From Streptomyces sp. P3 (GTDB lineage Bacteria > Actinomycetota > Actinomycetes > Streptomycetales > Streptomycetaceae), in assembly GCF_003032475.1 (NCBI RefSeq), contig NZ_CP028369.1, positions 8,866,001-8,930,000 of the forward strand: 64,000 nt of DNA, in the 5' to 3' direction. Below, one piece after another: positions 17,717 through 26,563 of the stretch. The notes beneath the pieces are model-generated. The model was not told where the DNA came from. It saw nothing but the letters and a program-made list of their open reading frames with translations, and made no database searches. Numbering within the stretch: the first letter of the stretch is position 1; every line of letters begins with the position of its first letter. The position numbers and the translations under genes were made by a program.

Positions 17717-18910
17717 TCACGAGGCGCCTGGGACGGTGGCGGGGGCGAGAGCGAGCGGCAACTCGGCGACGACCTGGAAGCCGCCTTCCGGGCGTGGGCC
17801 GGCGGTGGCGGATCCGCCGACGGCCACGGCACGTTCGTACATGCCGATCAGCCCGTGGCCGGTGCCCGCGCCCTTGGGGGCGCCGGGGCGTCCGTCGTCC
17901 GTCACCATGACCCGCAGCAGGTGCGGACCATAGTCCAAAAGGATCGCGGCCCGGGTGGCGGACGCGTGTTTGTGCGTGTTGGTGAGGGCTTCCTGGACGA
18001 TGCGGTAGGCGGTCAGCTCGATGGAGGGCGAGAGCGGGCGTGGGGCGCCCAGCCGGGTCACGGTCACGATGAGGCCACTGCTTTGGAAACCGCCGATCAG
18101 GGCGTCGAGGTCGGTCAGCCGGGGGATCGGGGCGCGAACGTCGGGCGCGTCGTCGGACTGGCGCAACAGGCCCACCGTGGCCCGCAGTTCGTCGAGCGCC
18201 GTCCGGCTGTTGTCCTTGATGTGGGCCAGTGCCTCGTAGGCCCGGTCCGGGTTGGTGCGCATGAGGTGATGGGCCACGCCCGCCTGGGCGTTGACCAGGG
18301 TGATGTGGTGGGCGACGACGTCGTGGAGTTCCCGGGCGATGCGCACGCGTTCCTCGGTGACCCGGCGCCGGGCCTCCTCCTCCTGCGTGCGCTCGGCGAG
18401 TTCCACGCGTCCCGCGGCCTCCGCGAGATGGTCACGGCGGCTGCGGACCGCGCGGCCCAGGGCGGTGGCCGCGATCGCGAGATCGAACCGCACGAGGCTG
18501 GCCCCTCCTACCAGGGACTCAGTGTGGGAGCCGGCGTAGACACCCGTGATCATCAGGGCGGCGATGACCCCGACCGTCCACGCGGTGCGCCGGTCGCCGA
18601 GGGCGGCGAGGGTGTACAGGGCGATCAGGCTCGCGGCCGGGGCGGCGACCATGTGCGGGGCGAAGGCCATGAGGGCGAGGTCGCCCGCCAACGTGACAAG
18701 GACGACCTGCAGCGGTCGCAGACTGCGGACCGCCAGAGGCAGGCACGACAGCGCCGTCCACACTCCGTCGAACCAGTACGGCTCGTGCCAACTGTTGTCG
18801 CCGACGGCCGTGGCCGCCACGGAGATCACCACCAGCGGCACGCCGGGGAGCGCGTCCCTGACCCGGTCGTGCCGGGACAGCCACTGTCGCCACATCCGTC
18901 TCACGTCCAT
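17717..18910 (-). CDS. NarL-type sensor histidine kinase (HisKA_3)
   Basis: 397 residues. The N-terminal 150 residues contain about five membrane helices (LVVISVAATAV, LVTLAGDLALMAF, AASLIALYTLAALG and others) with no sizeable extracellular sensor loop. Dimerisation/phosphoacceptor box EERVRIARELHDVVAHHITL (phospho-His), then HATPase: IELTAYRIVQEALTNTHKHA (N box) and GAGTGHGLIGMYERAVAVGG (G box). Partner of the downstream response regulator. The pair sits beside an MMPL remnant (18993), as such systems often do, suggesting its original target was that lost transporter. Confidence 0.94.
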   Translation of the reverse strand: MDVRRMWRQWLSRHDRVRDALPGVPLVVISVAATAVGDNSWHEPYWFDGVWTALSCLPLAVRSLRPLQVVLVTLAGDLALMAFAPHMVAAPAASLIALYTLAALGDRRTAWTVGVIAALMITGVYAGSHTESLVGGASLVRFDLAIAATALGRAVRSRRDHLAEAAGRVELAERTQEEEARRRVTEERVRIARELHDVVAHHITLVNAQAGVAHHLMRTNPDRAYEALAHIKDNSRTALDELRATVGLLRQSDDAPDVRAPIPRLTDLDALIGGFQSSGLIVTVTRLGAPRPLSPSIELTAYRIVQEALTNTHKHASATRAAILLDYGPHLLRVMVTDDGRPGAPKGAGTGHGLIGMYERAVAVGGSATAGPRPEGGFQVVAELPLALAPATVPGAS

Positions 18911-18992
18911 TCCCTCACTCTAAGGAACGCGGGCCGGCGAAAGCCGGGGTCTGCCCGGCTCTCGCCGATCCGCGTGGGCGTCGTGGGTCAGG

Positions 18993-19187
18993 TCAGCCGG
19001 CGCGGCCCGCGGGCTGGGGCTCGCGTACCGGGGGCGACGTGATTGCCGGCGCGTCCCCGGGGCCCTCCAGCGACACGTTCGGCAGGGCCTTGTCCAGGCG
19101 CCGGGGCAGCCACCAGTTGGCCCGGCCGCACAGGTGCATGAGGGCGGGGACGACCACCATCCGGATCAGCAGCGCGTCGAGGGTTGT
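18993..19187 (-). pseudogene. MMPL transporter C-terminal remnant
   Basis: The last 64 codons of a fused frame read TTLDALLIRMVVVPALMHLC, GRANWWLPRRLDKALPNVSL and EGP, which is the end of MMPL-family RND exporters (final transmembrane helix plus the NWWLP-type tail). Everything upstream of it is missing. It is joined in frame to an unrelated truncated gene (next entry). It adjoins the two-component system at 17.0-18.9 kb. Confidence 0.8.
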
Positions 19188-19724
19188 GCGTCTTCGGTTC
19201 CTTCGTGTTCGGCGGCATGCGGGTGATCTCCGAGTTCGGCGTGAGCCTCGCGGTCGCCGTCGCTCCGGTGTGATTCGGTGCCAGCGTGAGGCGTTGCGGA
19301 CGTAGCCTTCCTCGAGGAGCAGCGCATGTCGTGAGGCCAGCGCGGCGTTCACGCGTGCCCAAAAGTGCTCGTCGGCTGGCTCCGTCACTTCCGCTTCGTC
19401 GGCCTCGGCCGCGTAGGGCGAGGCGGTAAGCGGTTCCGGAAAGAGGCCGAGTTCCCGTGTACGGGCCACCGCGTCCGCACAGGGCTGGTCGCTGCCCACG
19501 TACACATACTGGTCCCACCCGACATGCACGGTGAACCAATCCTCCAACTCTACTCGACACCAAGCGCCTTGGGCCCGGAGCATGGCCCGGACCAGTTCCA
19601 GGGCGATCGGAAGAGAGACCTCGGCCCCATCGTGGTAGCCGGTCAGGTCGGGCGGGAAGAGCCCGTCGAGGCCGTGCCCCTCAACCGGCGCCTCCACACC
19701 GTGGTGGACGAAGGCCGGCGGCAC
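19188..19724 (-). pseudogene. Hypothetical Streptomyces protein, C-terminus replaced by MMPL tail
   Basis: GTG at 19724 has a strong RBS (GAGGAG, 6 nt away). Reads VPPAFVHHGVEAPVEGHGLD, SLPIALELVRAMLRAQGAWC, FTVHVGWDQYVYVGSDQPC and LGLFPEPLTASPYAAEADE, ending RNASRWHRITP before a basic, non-conserved stretch and the MMPL fragment. The preserved part looks like a conserved actinobacterial protein of unknown function. If translated, the product is a 243-residue chimera running to 18993. Whether the C-terminal loss matters for function cannot be seen. Confidence 0.55.
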
Positions 19725-19882
19725 GCTACTCCTCGGACGGGGCGGAAGGAGCGCCCAGCGTAGATCGCGCTCCCGGTTCCGCGGCCGGGGGAGGCGGTCC
19801 CTGCATCGACGGGGGCCAAGACCCGACGGTCGGGCCTTGAACGTCAACTCTGGACACGGGCTGCGCGGCGATCAGGCATGTG

Positions 19883-22120
19883 TCATGCCAGGCGGTTGTA
19901 CGCGACGGTGGGGTTGTCGGGGGTGTAGTACATCCGCGTTGCGAACGGTGCCGACGAGTTGCCGGTGCCGCGGTAGAGGTACGTCATGTTCTGTCTCTTG
20001 TCGTATGCGAGCAGGTCGGGTCGGCCGTCGTGGTCGGCGTCGCCGATGCCGACGAGGTCGCTGTAGACGTTCCAGCCGCTGCCGATCCTGACGCGTGAGG
20101 CGAAGGTGCCGTTGCCGTGTCCGAGGTACAGCCACAGCACACCGCCGGCGTCCCGGGCGACGAGGTCGCCCGCGGCGGTGCCGCCGACGTTCCCCACAGC
20201 GGTGATCTTGTTGTAGGCGCCCCAGCCGCTGCCGAGCTTCGTCCGGGTCGCGAACGGAGCGGCGTAGTTGCCGGTGCCCTTGTAGAGCCAGAGCACCCCG
20301 GAGGTGTCGGTGGCGAGCAGGTCGGGCCGTCCGTCCCCGGTGTAGTCGCTGCCGCCGGTGATCTTGTTGTAGATCTGCCAGCCGCCGCCGATTCTCGTGC
20401 GGCTCGAGAAGCCGCCGGCGCCGGTGCCGAGGTACAGCCACAGCACACCGCTGGCATCACGGGCGATCAGGTCGGCGTGCTGGGAGCCGCCCACGTTGCC
20501 GGCGACCTCGAGCTGGTTGTAGATGCTCCAGCCCGGTCCGATGAGCCTTCTCTCGTGCTCCGCCAACTGCCCAGGGTTGTAGGGGTCGTAATAGGTGTCG
20601 CTGCTCCACAGACGCCCGGTGGCGTCCCGTGCGAGCACGTTCGGCGCGCCGTTGTCGTCGAAGTCGTGCGGCTTGGCGGTGCGCACGACCGTGAACGTGC
20701 CTGAAGACGTGAGGTCGGGGCCGATGCCGTTGAGGGGCTTGGCCACGAGCGTCCAGGTGTAGGCGCCGTTGTACGCGTTGCCTCGCTCCGGCGAACCCAG
20801 TTCGCCGTCCCAGTTGAAGGTGACGGACGACTGCAGGGGACGGGTGAAGTACGCGGTGACGGTCTTGCCCGTGCGGACATGCCGTAGTGCGAGCGTCACG
20901 AAGACGTTCTTCCGGGACAGCTGCCACGCCATCGCCGCATCGCCGCCGCGTGGATCGAGGTCGATCACGGTGGGGACGTTGGAGCCGGTCAGTGTGACCC
21001 GGGTGGGCTCGCCCGTGCCGGCGACCAGGGTCGCGGCCGGGAGGCCGTCCTGGCCGGGCGCGATCCGGTACACGCCCTCGTTGTCGGCGACCGTGCCGCC
21101 GCGCGCGAACACGGTGCCGTCGGGGGCGGTGGCGGCGGAGGTGAGGTGGTCGAGGAGCTTGTGGGTGGCGCCGCTCGTCAGGTCGTACGCGGTCAGCGCG
21201 TCCGAGGAGTACGTGCCGTCGGCGTCCAGGGCGCTTCGGCCGCCGTACGTCACCCAGTCGCCCTGCAGGCCGATCTCCACGCCCTTGGTCCGCACCTTGC
21301 CCACGGGGATGTGCTGCCGCGTTCCGGTGGAGCGGTCGGTGACGGCCACCGTCGCCTCGTACGCCGCGTCGGACGTGGGGTCGTACTCGACCCACGCCAC
21401 GCGCGTCGGCGAGGCCGCGATGTCCGTGCCCACGTCGGCGGCCGGCAGCTCGTAGGTCTCGGTCACGGTGCCGGCGGAAAGGTCGAGGAGACCGAGGAAG
21501 CGCCGTGTGTCCGTGCCGGTGCCGGTGGCGTAGGTCACCTGGGCGTGGGCGGCGGTGGCGGGCGCGACCTTCACCTCGGTGGCCGTGTCCGGAAGGCCGG
21601 GCACTGTGCGCAGCGGCATGTCCTTGGTGTGCATTCGGAGCGTCTTGCCGCCCGCGGCGTTGTCCAGGGTGGTGAAGAGGCAGAGGCCGGCGGCGCCTGC
21701 GAAGGTGACCCCGGAGGTGGAGGGGCCGGGGTAGTAGGAGTAGACGACCGATCCGGTCGCCATGTCCGTGATCATGCCGGTGGTGTTGGCGGGGGCGGCG
21801 TAGGTGGCGACGAGGTCGCCGGACCCGGTACCCAGGACGGTGAAGCTCGACGGCCATTTCGTCGGGGCGCCGCCCGCGGCGGGAAGCCAGCTTCGGCCGG
21901 TGGCCGGGTTGTGGGTCAGGTAGCCCGAGGCGGTGGCCCCGGTGATGACGTTCCCCTTCGGGAAGGCGACGACCGACTGGCCCTCGGCTCCCGTGGCCGC
22001 GAGGCCGGCGGTGGGCGCGGCCGTCGCGGGGGAGGGCAGGGCGGCGCCGGTGGCGGTGAGGGCGAGGACGACGGTGACGGCCGCGGCGAGGCGTCGCCGG
22101 GCGTCGCGTATGGGGAACAA
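19883..22120 (-). CDS. Large secreted protein with C-terminal FG-GAP/VCBS-type repeats
   Basis: About 745 residues from a TTG at 22120, chosen because GAAGGA lies 9 nt upstream and it places the signal peptide at the N-terminus (DARRRLAAAVTVVLALTATG, ATA site near 37); the frame is open to 22309 but that would add 63 non-conserved residues. Residues 40-480 look like a beta-propeller-like region with WVEYDPTSD and YDLTSGATHKLLD motifs plus a FlgD-like strand (NAYNGAYTWTLVAKPLNG). The C-terminal 230 residues hold four repeats of the type DLIARDASGVLWLYLGTGAG, GGWQIYNKITGGSDYTGDG (Ca2+-binding D-x-DxDG turns). Extracellular, function unknown. A remnant of a related protein tail lies just upstream at 22331. 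Confidence 0.82.
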   Translation of the reverse strand: MFPIRDARRRLAAAVTVVLALTATGAALPSPATAAPTAGLAATGAEGQSVVAFPKGNVITGATASGYLTHNPATGRSWLPAAGGAPTKWPSSFTVLGTGSGDLVATYAAPANTTGMITDMATGSVVYSYYPGPSTSGVTFAGAAGLCLFTTLDNAAGGKTLRMHTKDMPLRTVPGLPDTATEVKVAPATAAHAQVTYATGTGTDTRRFLGLLDLSAGTVTETYELPAADVGTDIAASPTRVAWVEYDPTSDAAYEATVAVTDRSTGTRQHIPVGKVRTKGVEIGLQGDWVTYGGRSALDADGTYSSDALTAYDLTSGATHKLLDHLTSAATAPDGTVFARGGTVADNEGVYRIAPGQDGLPAATLVAGTGEPTRVTLTGSNVPTVIDLDPRGGDAAMAWQLSRKNVFVTLALRHVRTGKTVTAYFTRPLQSSVTFNWDGELGSPERGNAYNGAYTWTLVAKPLNGIGPDLTSSGTFTVVRTAKPHDFDDNGAPNVLARDATGRLWSSDTYYDPYNPGQLAEHERRLIGPGWSIYNQLEVAGNVGGSQHADLIARDASGVLWLYLGTGAGGFSSRTRIGGGWQIYNKITGGSDYTGDGRPDLLATDTSGVLWLYKGTGNYAAPFATRTKLGSGWGAYNKITAVGNVGGTAAGDLVARDAGGVLWLYLGHGNGTFASRVRIGSGWNVYSDLVGIGDADHDGRPDLLAYDKRQNMTYLYRGTGNSSAPFATRMYYTPDNPTVAYNRLA

Positions 22121-22330
22121 GGAGTGGGTTCCTTCGTTGAGGCGACGAGGTCGCAAGGTGCAGATCTCGGAGAGGCGGGCGTTGACCAGGGCGCGGCCGG
22201 CGAATTGGCCCTGCCGACCGTCCGTGCTCTTGGCGGCGGGGTACTTACTGCTGGAGCGAACCCAGGTCGCAACATACCGCCCCGGGGCGGGTGTCGTGTG
22301 GATCGCCATGTCCCGGGGCCACAGGGGTGC

Positions 22331-22475
22331 TTACCAGCCGCTGCCGATCTGTTGGCGGGTGCCGAACAGCGGGGCGGTGCGAGGGTAGAGCCACAAGATG
22401 CCGGTGGCATCGTCGCTGACGGCGTCGTGGACGCCGTCGCCATTGAACTCGCCGCTGCCGGCGAAGGTGTACGGG
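22331..22475 (-). pseudogene. FG-GAP repeat protein C-terminal remnant
   Basis: Minus-strand frame reads YTFAGSGEFNGDGVHDAVSD then DATGILWLYPRTAPLFGTRQ and QIGSGW before TAA at 22331. This is one VCBS/FG-GAP repeat of the same type as those in the neighbouring gene, without the rest of its protein. Probably left from a tandem duplication or recombination between repeats. Confidence 0.7.
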
Positions 22476-22490
22476 GGTCTGTCAGACCCC
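22474..22490. promoter_or_regulatory. 17-bp perfect palindrome upstream of AraC-type gene
   Basis: GGGGTCTG-T-CAGACCCC at 22474-22490, 58 bp before the GTG of the AraC-family gene. It could be an operator or a small terminator for the minus-strand remnant; position favours an operator. Confidence 0.4.
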
Positions 22491-22547
22491 ACCTGTAGCC
22501 TGCGAACGGGTAACTGCGGTGCATGTCAGGGGAGTTAGGGAGCTTTA

Positions 22548-23480
22548 GTGGCGGATCGGGACCCTCAGCGGTTCTTCGACGAGAACCAGCGCAACATCCC
22601 GTACGAACTCGCCGAAGGACGGCGGGAGACGTACAGTGCACCGCTGCTGAACCACATGGCCACCGGGATCGGTGCACGTCCGGCGCCCGTCTTGCGGGAG
22701 TACGTCGACTCCTATGTCGGCTTCGACCTCCGCGGGTTTCCGACGGGGGTGCATTGCGGCCCGCCGGGCCGCGCGCTCAACGCGGTGATCAGCCTGTCAG
22801 ATCCTTTGGAGGTGGCGGCGGGCGTTGACGACGGGTCACCGGTCACCCGATTCGGCAGCGTGGCCGGCGGTCTGATGTGCCGGTCCGTCGCGGTTCACCA
22901 CGACGGACGCCAGCAAGGTGTCCGGGTATCGCTGACACCGCTCGGGGCCCGCGCCATCTACGGCATGCCGTCCGCCGAGCTCGCCCACCGGCTGGTCCCA
23001 CTTGACGAGCTTCTCGGAGCGCTTGCCGTCGAGCTGGTCGACCGGCTCCGATCGGCGACGACATGGGCGGCGCGGTTCACCGCGCTGGACGAATTGCTCC
23101 TCCGAGCTGTCGGCCGTGGGGCCTGTGGCGACCCTGCGCGTCGGGTGCGCCCCGAGGTCGCCGAGGCGTGGCGCCGTCTCGTCGCCGCGCGGGGTTGCGT
23201 CCAGGTCGGTGCGGTCGCCGCGGAACTCGGCTGGAGCCGTCGGTACCTCACCGAGAGGTTTCGCGGTGAGGTGGGCCTGTCGCCGAAGACCGTCGCCCGA
23301 GTCCTGCGCTTCGAGCACGCGCACGAGCTGGCGGCGGCGCAGGACGCGCCCCCGTGGGGCGATTTGGCAACCGTCTCCGGCTACGCCGACCAGGCCCATC
23401 TCGTCCGGGACTGGCGCGAGTTCACGGGCCGATCGCCGACGGCCTGGCGTCGCGGCGAAGTCCTCCTCGGAGCCGGGTAG
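22548..23480 (+). CDS. AraC-family transcriptional regulator
   Basis: 310 residues from GTG 22548 with GGGAG about 8 nt upstream. The N-terminal 180 residues form a sensing domain of the DUF6597-like type common in actinobacteria (REYVDSYVGFDLRGFPTGVH, GVRVSLTPLGARAIYGMPSA, ELAHRLVPLDELLG). The C-terminal AraC DNA-binding domain shows the two HTHs: VQVGAVAAELGWSRRYLTER with FRGEVGLSPKTVARVLRFEH, and DLATVSGYADQAHLVRDWRE with FTGRSPTAWR. Located immediately before a cupin and an SGNH hydrolase on the same strand, which are likely targets. Confidence 0.92.
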   Translation: MADRDPQRFFDENQRNIPYELAEGRRETYSAPLLNHMATGIGARPAPVLREYVDSYVGFDLRGFPTGVHCGPPGRALNAVISLSDPLEVAAGVDDGSPVTRFGSVAGGLMCRSVAVHHDGRQQGVRVSLTPLGARAIYGMPSAELAHRLVPLDELLGALAVELVDRLRSATTWAARFTALDELLLRAVGRGACGDPARRVRPEVAEAWRRLVAARGCVQVGAVAAELGWSRRYLTERFRGEVGLSPKTVARVLRFEHAHELAAAQDAPPWGDLATVSGYADQAHLVRDWREFTGRSPTAWRRGEVLLGAG

Positions 23481-23562
23481 CCGCCAACCGCGTGCCTTTC
23501 GCGTCGGCTTCTCTTCCCTTTTCTTCAAGACCGCCCGATCGCTGTCGTGGACGATCGTCGGC

Positions 23563-24036
23563 ATGAGACTCGTCAACCACGAACGCGATGCCATGGACCT
23601 GCGGACCACCCCCGTGCACCTCGGACTGGGATCGAGAGCGAAACCCGTCGAGGGATTCACCTGGGACCCGGAGGCGCTCCAGGCCTACAGCGCCGCGGTC
23701 GCGGCAGACGGCACCGAGGGTCGGATGGTGATGATCTTCGACGGCGACGGGCTCGGAGACCATTGGGAGAGCCACCCTGCAGGCGACGAGCTGGTCGTTT
23801 GCCTCAGCGGGTCCGTGACGGTCACTCGCGACGTGGACGGGCTGCAGGACCACGTTCTGCTCGGGCCGGGCGAGGCCACCATCAACCCGGCCGGGGTATG
23901 GCACGTGGTCGACATGGAGGGGCCGACGTCCATCCTGGCCATCACTGCGCCCCTCGGCACCGACCACCGTCCTCGGACCGGCATCCGGACCGGCCCGATC
24001 GAACGCGTCGGCACACCCACGGAGGAAGCGCCGTGA
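23563..24036 (+). CDS. Cupin domain protein
   Basis: 157 residues from ATG 23563 (ATG 23593 is an alternative). Cupin motif 1: DGDGLGDHWESHPAGDELVV (G(x)5HxH-like with E), SGSVTVTRDVDG; motif 2: LGPGEATINPAGVWHVVDM (PxGxxH). Small single-barrel protein, likely metal-binding; many such proteins are involved in modifying or sensing small molecules. Its stop overlaps the GTG of the SGNH hydrolase (GTGA), so the two are translationally coupled and probably work together. Confidence 0.85.
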   Translation: MRLVNHERDAMDLRTTPVHLGLGSRAKPVEGFTWDPEALQAYSAAVAADGTEGRMVMIFDGDGLGDHWESHPAGDELVVCLSGSVTVTRDVDGLQDHVLLGPGEATINPAGVWHVVDMEGPTSILAITAPLGTDHRPRTGIRTGPIERVGTPTEEAP

Positions 24037-24752
24037 CGACACGCATCGCCTGCCTGGGCGACAGCCTCACCCGCGCGCAGTTCAGCGTCGACTACCTGGA
24101 ACTTTTCGGACGACGCCTCCCTCCCGGCGACGTGCGGCTTGCCCGTTTCGGCGCCAACGGCGACTTCGCCTACAACCTCTTGCAGCGCCTTGACGCTGTC
24201 GTCACGAACCCACCCGATGTGATCACCGTGTTGATCGGGACCAACGACGCCCGAGCGAGCCTTGCCGGCTACCCCGTCGAGCAGGCCATGAAGCGCAAAA
24301 AGCTCCCCGATCGCCCGTCGGCAGGCTGGTTCCAACAGTGCCTGGGAGCCGTCGTCGCACGGCTGCGAGCGGAGACCGACGCGACGATCGGTCTGCTGTC
24401 GCTACCGGTACTCGGCCAACAACTCGACGCAGCAGCGGCACAGGCATCGCAGGCGTACAGCCGGATGATCGCCGAGGTCGCCGCCACCGACGAGGTGGCC
24501 TACCTGCCGCTCCACGAACGCCAGATCGAGGAACTGCGCCAAGCGGACCCGCCGCCGATTTCCTACCGGGAGGTGACGCCCGCAGAGGGCGTCGGCGTCC
24601 TCGTCCAGCACGCAGTGCTGCGCCGCAGCCTCGACACGATCTCGCGGCGGCGAGGTCTCGTGCTCACGACCGACCACATCCACCAGAACAGCCGCGGCGC
24701 CACCCTCATCGCTGAGGTCATCGACGCCGGTCTGCTGACCCAGAGCGCGTAG
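24033..24752 (+). CDS. SGNH/GDSL-type hydrolase
   Basis: 239 residues starting GTG 24033. Block I TRIACLGDSLTRAQFSVDYL (GDS nucleophile), block II Gly in RFGANGDFAYNLLQ, block III VITVLIGTNDARASLAG (GxND), block V DHIHQNSRGATLIAEV (DxxH). No signal peptide, so cytosolic; fold is that of lysophospholipase/esterase-like SGNH enzymes. Coupled to the preceding cupin gene, and downstream of an AraC-type regulator, suggesting a three-gene unit for handling an unknown ester. Confidence 0.9.
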   Translation: MTTRIACLGDSLTRAQFSVDYLELFGRRLPPGDVRLARFGANGDFAYNLLQRLDAVVTNPPDVITVLIGTNDARASLAGYPVEQAMKRKKLPDRPSAGWFQQCLGAVVARLRAETDATIGLLSLPVLGQQLDAAAAQASQAYSRMIAEVAATDEVAYLPLHERQIEELRQADPPPISYREVTPAEGVGVLVQHAVLRRSLDTISRRRGLVLTTDHIHQNSRGATLIAEVIDAGLLTQSA

Positions 24753-25275
24753 CTGGTTCCGGCGCCTGACCAGCCGAAGCCATCTACCGCGCGGTGGTGG
24801 CATGGCTTCGGGCAGTGGCTCGGTGCGATCGGTACGACGCCGGGTGCTGCTCGTCTGAGGCGCGGGACAGAAGCGCTGACCACGGGTGGAGGATGCGGCC
24901 CCGTCCCGCCTTCGCCGAGTACCGGCGGCGCCTTCCGTTCCTTTCGTTCTGGCCCTGTTCTCGGATACCTACAGGCAGGTGGCGTATAGCACCGCGTACT
25001 GCCTCGCCCATGTCAACGCCTACGACAACACCAGCGAGGGCACGGACCGGCCGCACTTCTTACAGTCGGGCACCGACGGAGATCACGGAATCAACGGATC
25101 CTCGGACGGCGCCCCGGGTACGGGACCTCAGCATCGCCGTGTCGCCCTCCCACGCGGCCCTCATCCTGGCAGCACCGGAAGCGAGTGCGACGGACACCGC
25201 CCTCCATGTGGAGCACGCGGGTTCCGGAGGAGCGTTGACGGGGTGCGGGGCCCGTCCCCGCGGGCTCAGTTGAGG
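24753..25275. other. Intergenic region with no recognisable gene
   Basis: About 520 bp. Several overlapping frames are open but none shows family motifs or a ribosome site. It abuts the integrase-like remnant at 25276, so part of it is probably decayed mobile DNA. Confidence 0.4.
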
Positions 25276-25416
25276 GGCCTGAGACGAGACCGCATTCTCA
25301 ATGAGGCGGCCGAAATCGCCGACCCGCTCAGGCTGATGCGGCTGTTCGGCATCACCGAGCAGACCGCCACGCGCTACGTCACCGCCGCCCACCCCGAACG
25401 AACGCCAAGCTACCCA
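25276..25416 (+). pseudogene. C-terminal remnant resembling a mobile-element integrase
   Basis: Reads LRRDRILNEAAEIADPLRLM, RLFGITEQTATRYVTAAHPE, RT. The ADPLRLMRLFGI-x-TA-RYV-AAHPER motif is the helix-turn-helix-like tail I associate with integrase/recombinase proteins of Streptomyces mobile elements. Only about 45 codons remain and the strand ends at the terminator side of the epoxide hydrolase gene. Assignment is from motif memory, not a search. Confidence 0.5.
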
Positions 25417-25431
25417 GGTAGCCCGCCTGAC

Positions 25432-26421
25432 TCAGCCGTGGATGGTGGCGAGCCAGTCGGTCAGCAGGCTGTTGACCTCATCGGGGCGTTCCTGCTGGAT
25501 CCAGTGGCCGCAGCCGTCCAAGAGGTGGGAGGCGGCCAGGGCGGGGAGGGTGGTGGGGTAGGCGTCGATGGCGTCGGCCATCCAGGTGGTGGAGGCGTCC
25601 AGGGCGCCCCCGATGAACAGGACGGGCTGCTTGATCGGGGCTCCGCGGTGCGGGGCGAGGTCTTTCCAGTCTCGGTCCATGTTGCGGTAGCGGTTGAGTG
25701 CGCCGGTGATCCCTGTGCGCTCGAACTCGTCGGCGTAGACGTCGAGGTCGTCCTTGCTCAGCCAGGCCGGGAGGACCCCCGTGGGGAAGTGGTCGCGCAG
25801 CCGGCCGCCGGCGCGGGCAACGAAGTGCGGGTCGGGTTCGTCCTGGGCGGGCATGGTGTCGGCGGACAGGGCCGCGTAGAAGCCCGCGAGCCAACCTCGG
25901 ACGTCGGGCTCGATCTCCGCCTCGGCGCGGCCCGGCTCCTGGAAGTAGGAGACGTAGAACTCCTGCTCAGGGCCGCCGATCTGGCCGAAGACGTCGGTGG
26001 GGCGGGGGCCGCCGGGCGCCGCGTAGGGAACGCTCAGCAGGCCGACGGCGCGGAAGACCTCGGGGTGGAGCAGGGCGGAGGCGGAGGCGATGTTGGAACC
26101 CCAGTCGTGGCCGACGACCACCGCGTTCTCCTCGCCGAGGGCGTGCACGACGGCAACGTTGTCCTCCACCAGGCCGAGCATCCGGTAGGCGCCGGTCGCC
26201 TCCGGCTTGGAAGAACGGCCGTAGCCCCGCACGTCGATCGCTGCCACCCGGTAGCCGGCCGCGGCGAGGGCCGGGATCTGGCGGCGCCAGGAGTACCAGG
26301 ACTCGGGAAAGCCGTGCACGAGCAGGACCAGCGGGCCAGCGCCCTGCTCGACCAGGTGCAGGCGTCCGGCCGGGGCCCCGACGGTGCGGTGGCGGAGTTC
26401 GGCGGTCGGCTCGGATTGCAT
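25432..26421 (-). CDS. Epoxide hydrolase-type alpha/beta hydrolase
   Basis: 329 residues. GPLVLLVHGFPESWYSWRRQ (HGFP oxyanion loop), AAIDVRGYGRSSKPEATGAY, nucleophile elbow VVVGHDWGSNIASASALLH with Asp (GHDWG) as in soluble epoxide hydrolases and haloalkane dehalogenases, and LLDGCGHWIQQERPDEVNSL with the catalytic His. Cap domain between about 140 and 240 supplies the ring-opening tyrosines (YVSYFQEPGRAEAE contains candidate Tyr). Opens epoxides to diols in the cytosol; natural substrate unknown. Divergent from an XRE-cupin regulator that probably controls it. Confidence 0.88.
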   Translation of the reverse strand: MQSEPTAELRHRTVGAPAGRLHLVEQGAGPLVLLVHGFPESWYSWRRQIPALAAAGYRVAAIDVRGYGRSSKPEATGAYRMLGLVEDNVAVVHALGEENAVVVGHDWGSNIASASALLHPEVFRAVGLLSVPYAAPGGPRPTDVFGQIGGPEQEFYVSYFQEPGRAEAEIEPDVRGWLAGFYAALSADTMPAQDEPDPHFVARAGGRLRDHFPTGVLPAWLSKDDLDVYADEFERTGITGALNRYRNMDRDWKDLAPHRGAPIKQPVLFIGGALDASTTWMADAIDAYPTTLPALAASHLLDGCGHWIQQERPDEVNSLLTDWLATIHG

Positions 26422-26563
26422 GGGGGCTTCTCCTCGGTTCGCGGGCAGACGCGGCTACCCATCGATCATGCGGCGCGGCGCCCACCCGATGCGATCGGAC
26501 TTGCCATCCTGGCAAACTCGCAGGACGGACGGTGGAGCGGCGCGGTCGGAAGGAACGGTCACG

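Noticed and set aside
17026..18910. Idea that the NarL two-component system controls the cutinase-like gene
   Set aside because: It is on the same strand but upstream of a 450-bp gap with LacI-type boxes; an MMPL remnant on its other side is a more usual target. No direct evidence either way.
21146..22498. 450-codon plus-strand frame opposite the FG-GAP protein
   Set aside because: Gly/Val/Arg-rich shadow; the minus strand has signal peptide and repeats.
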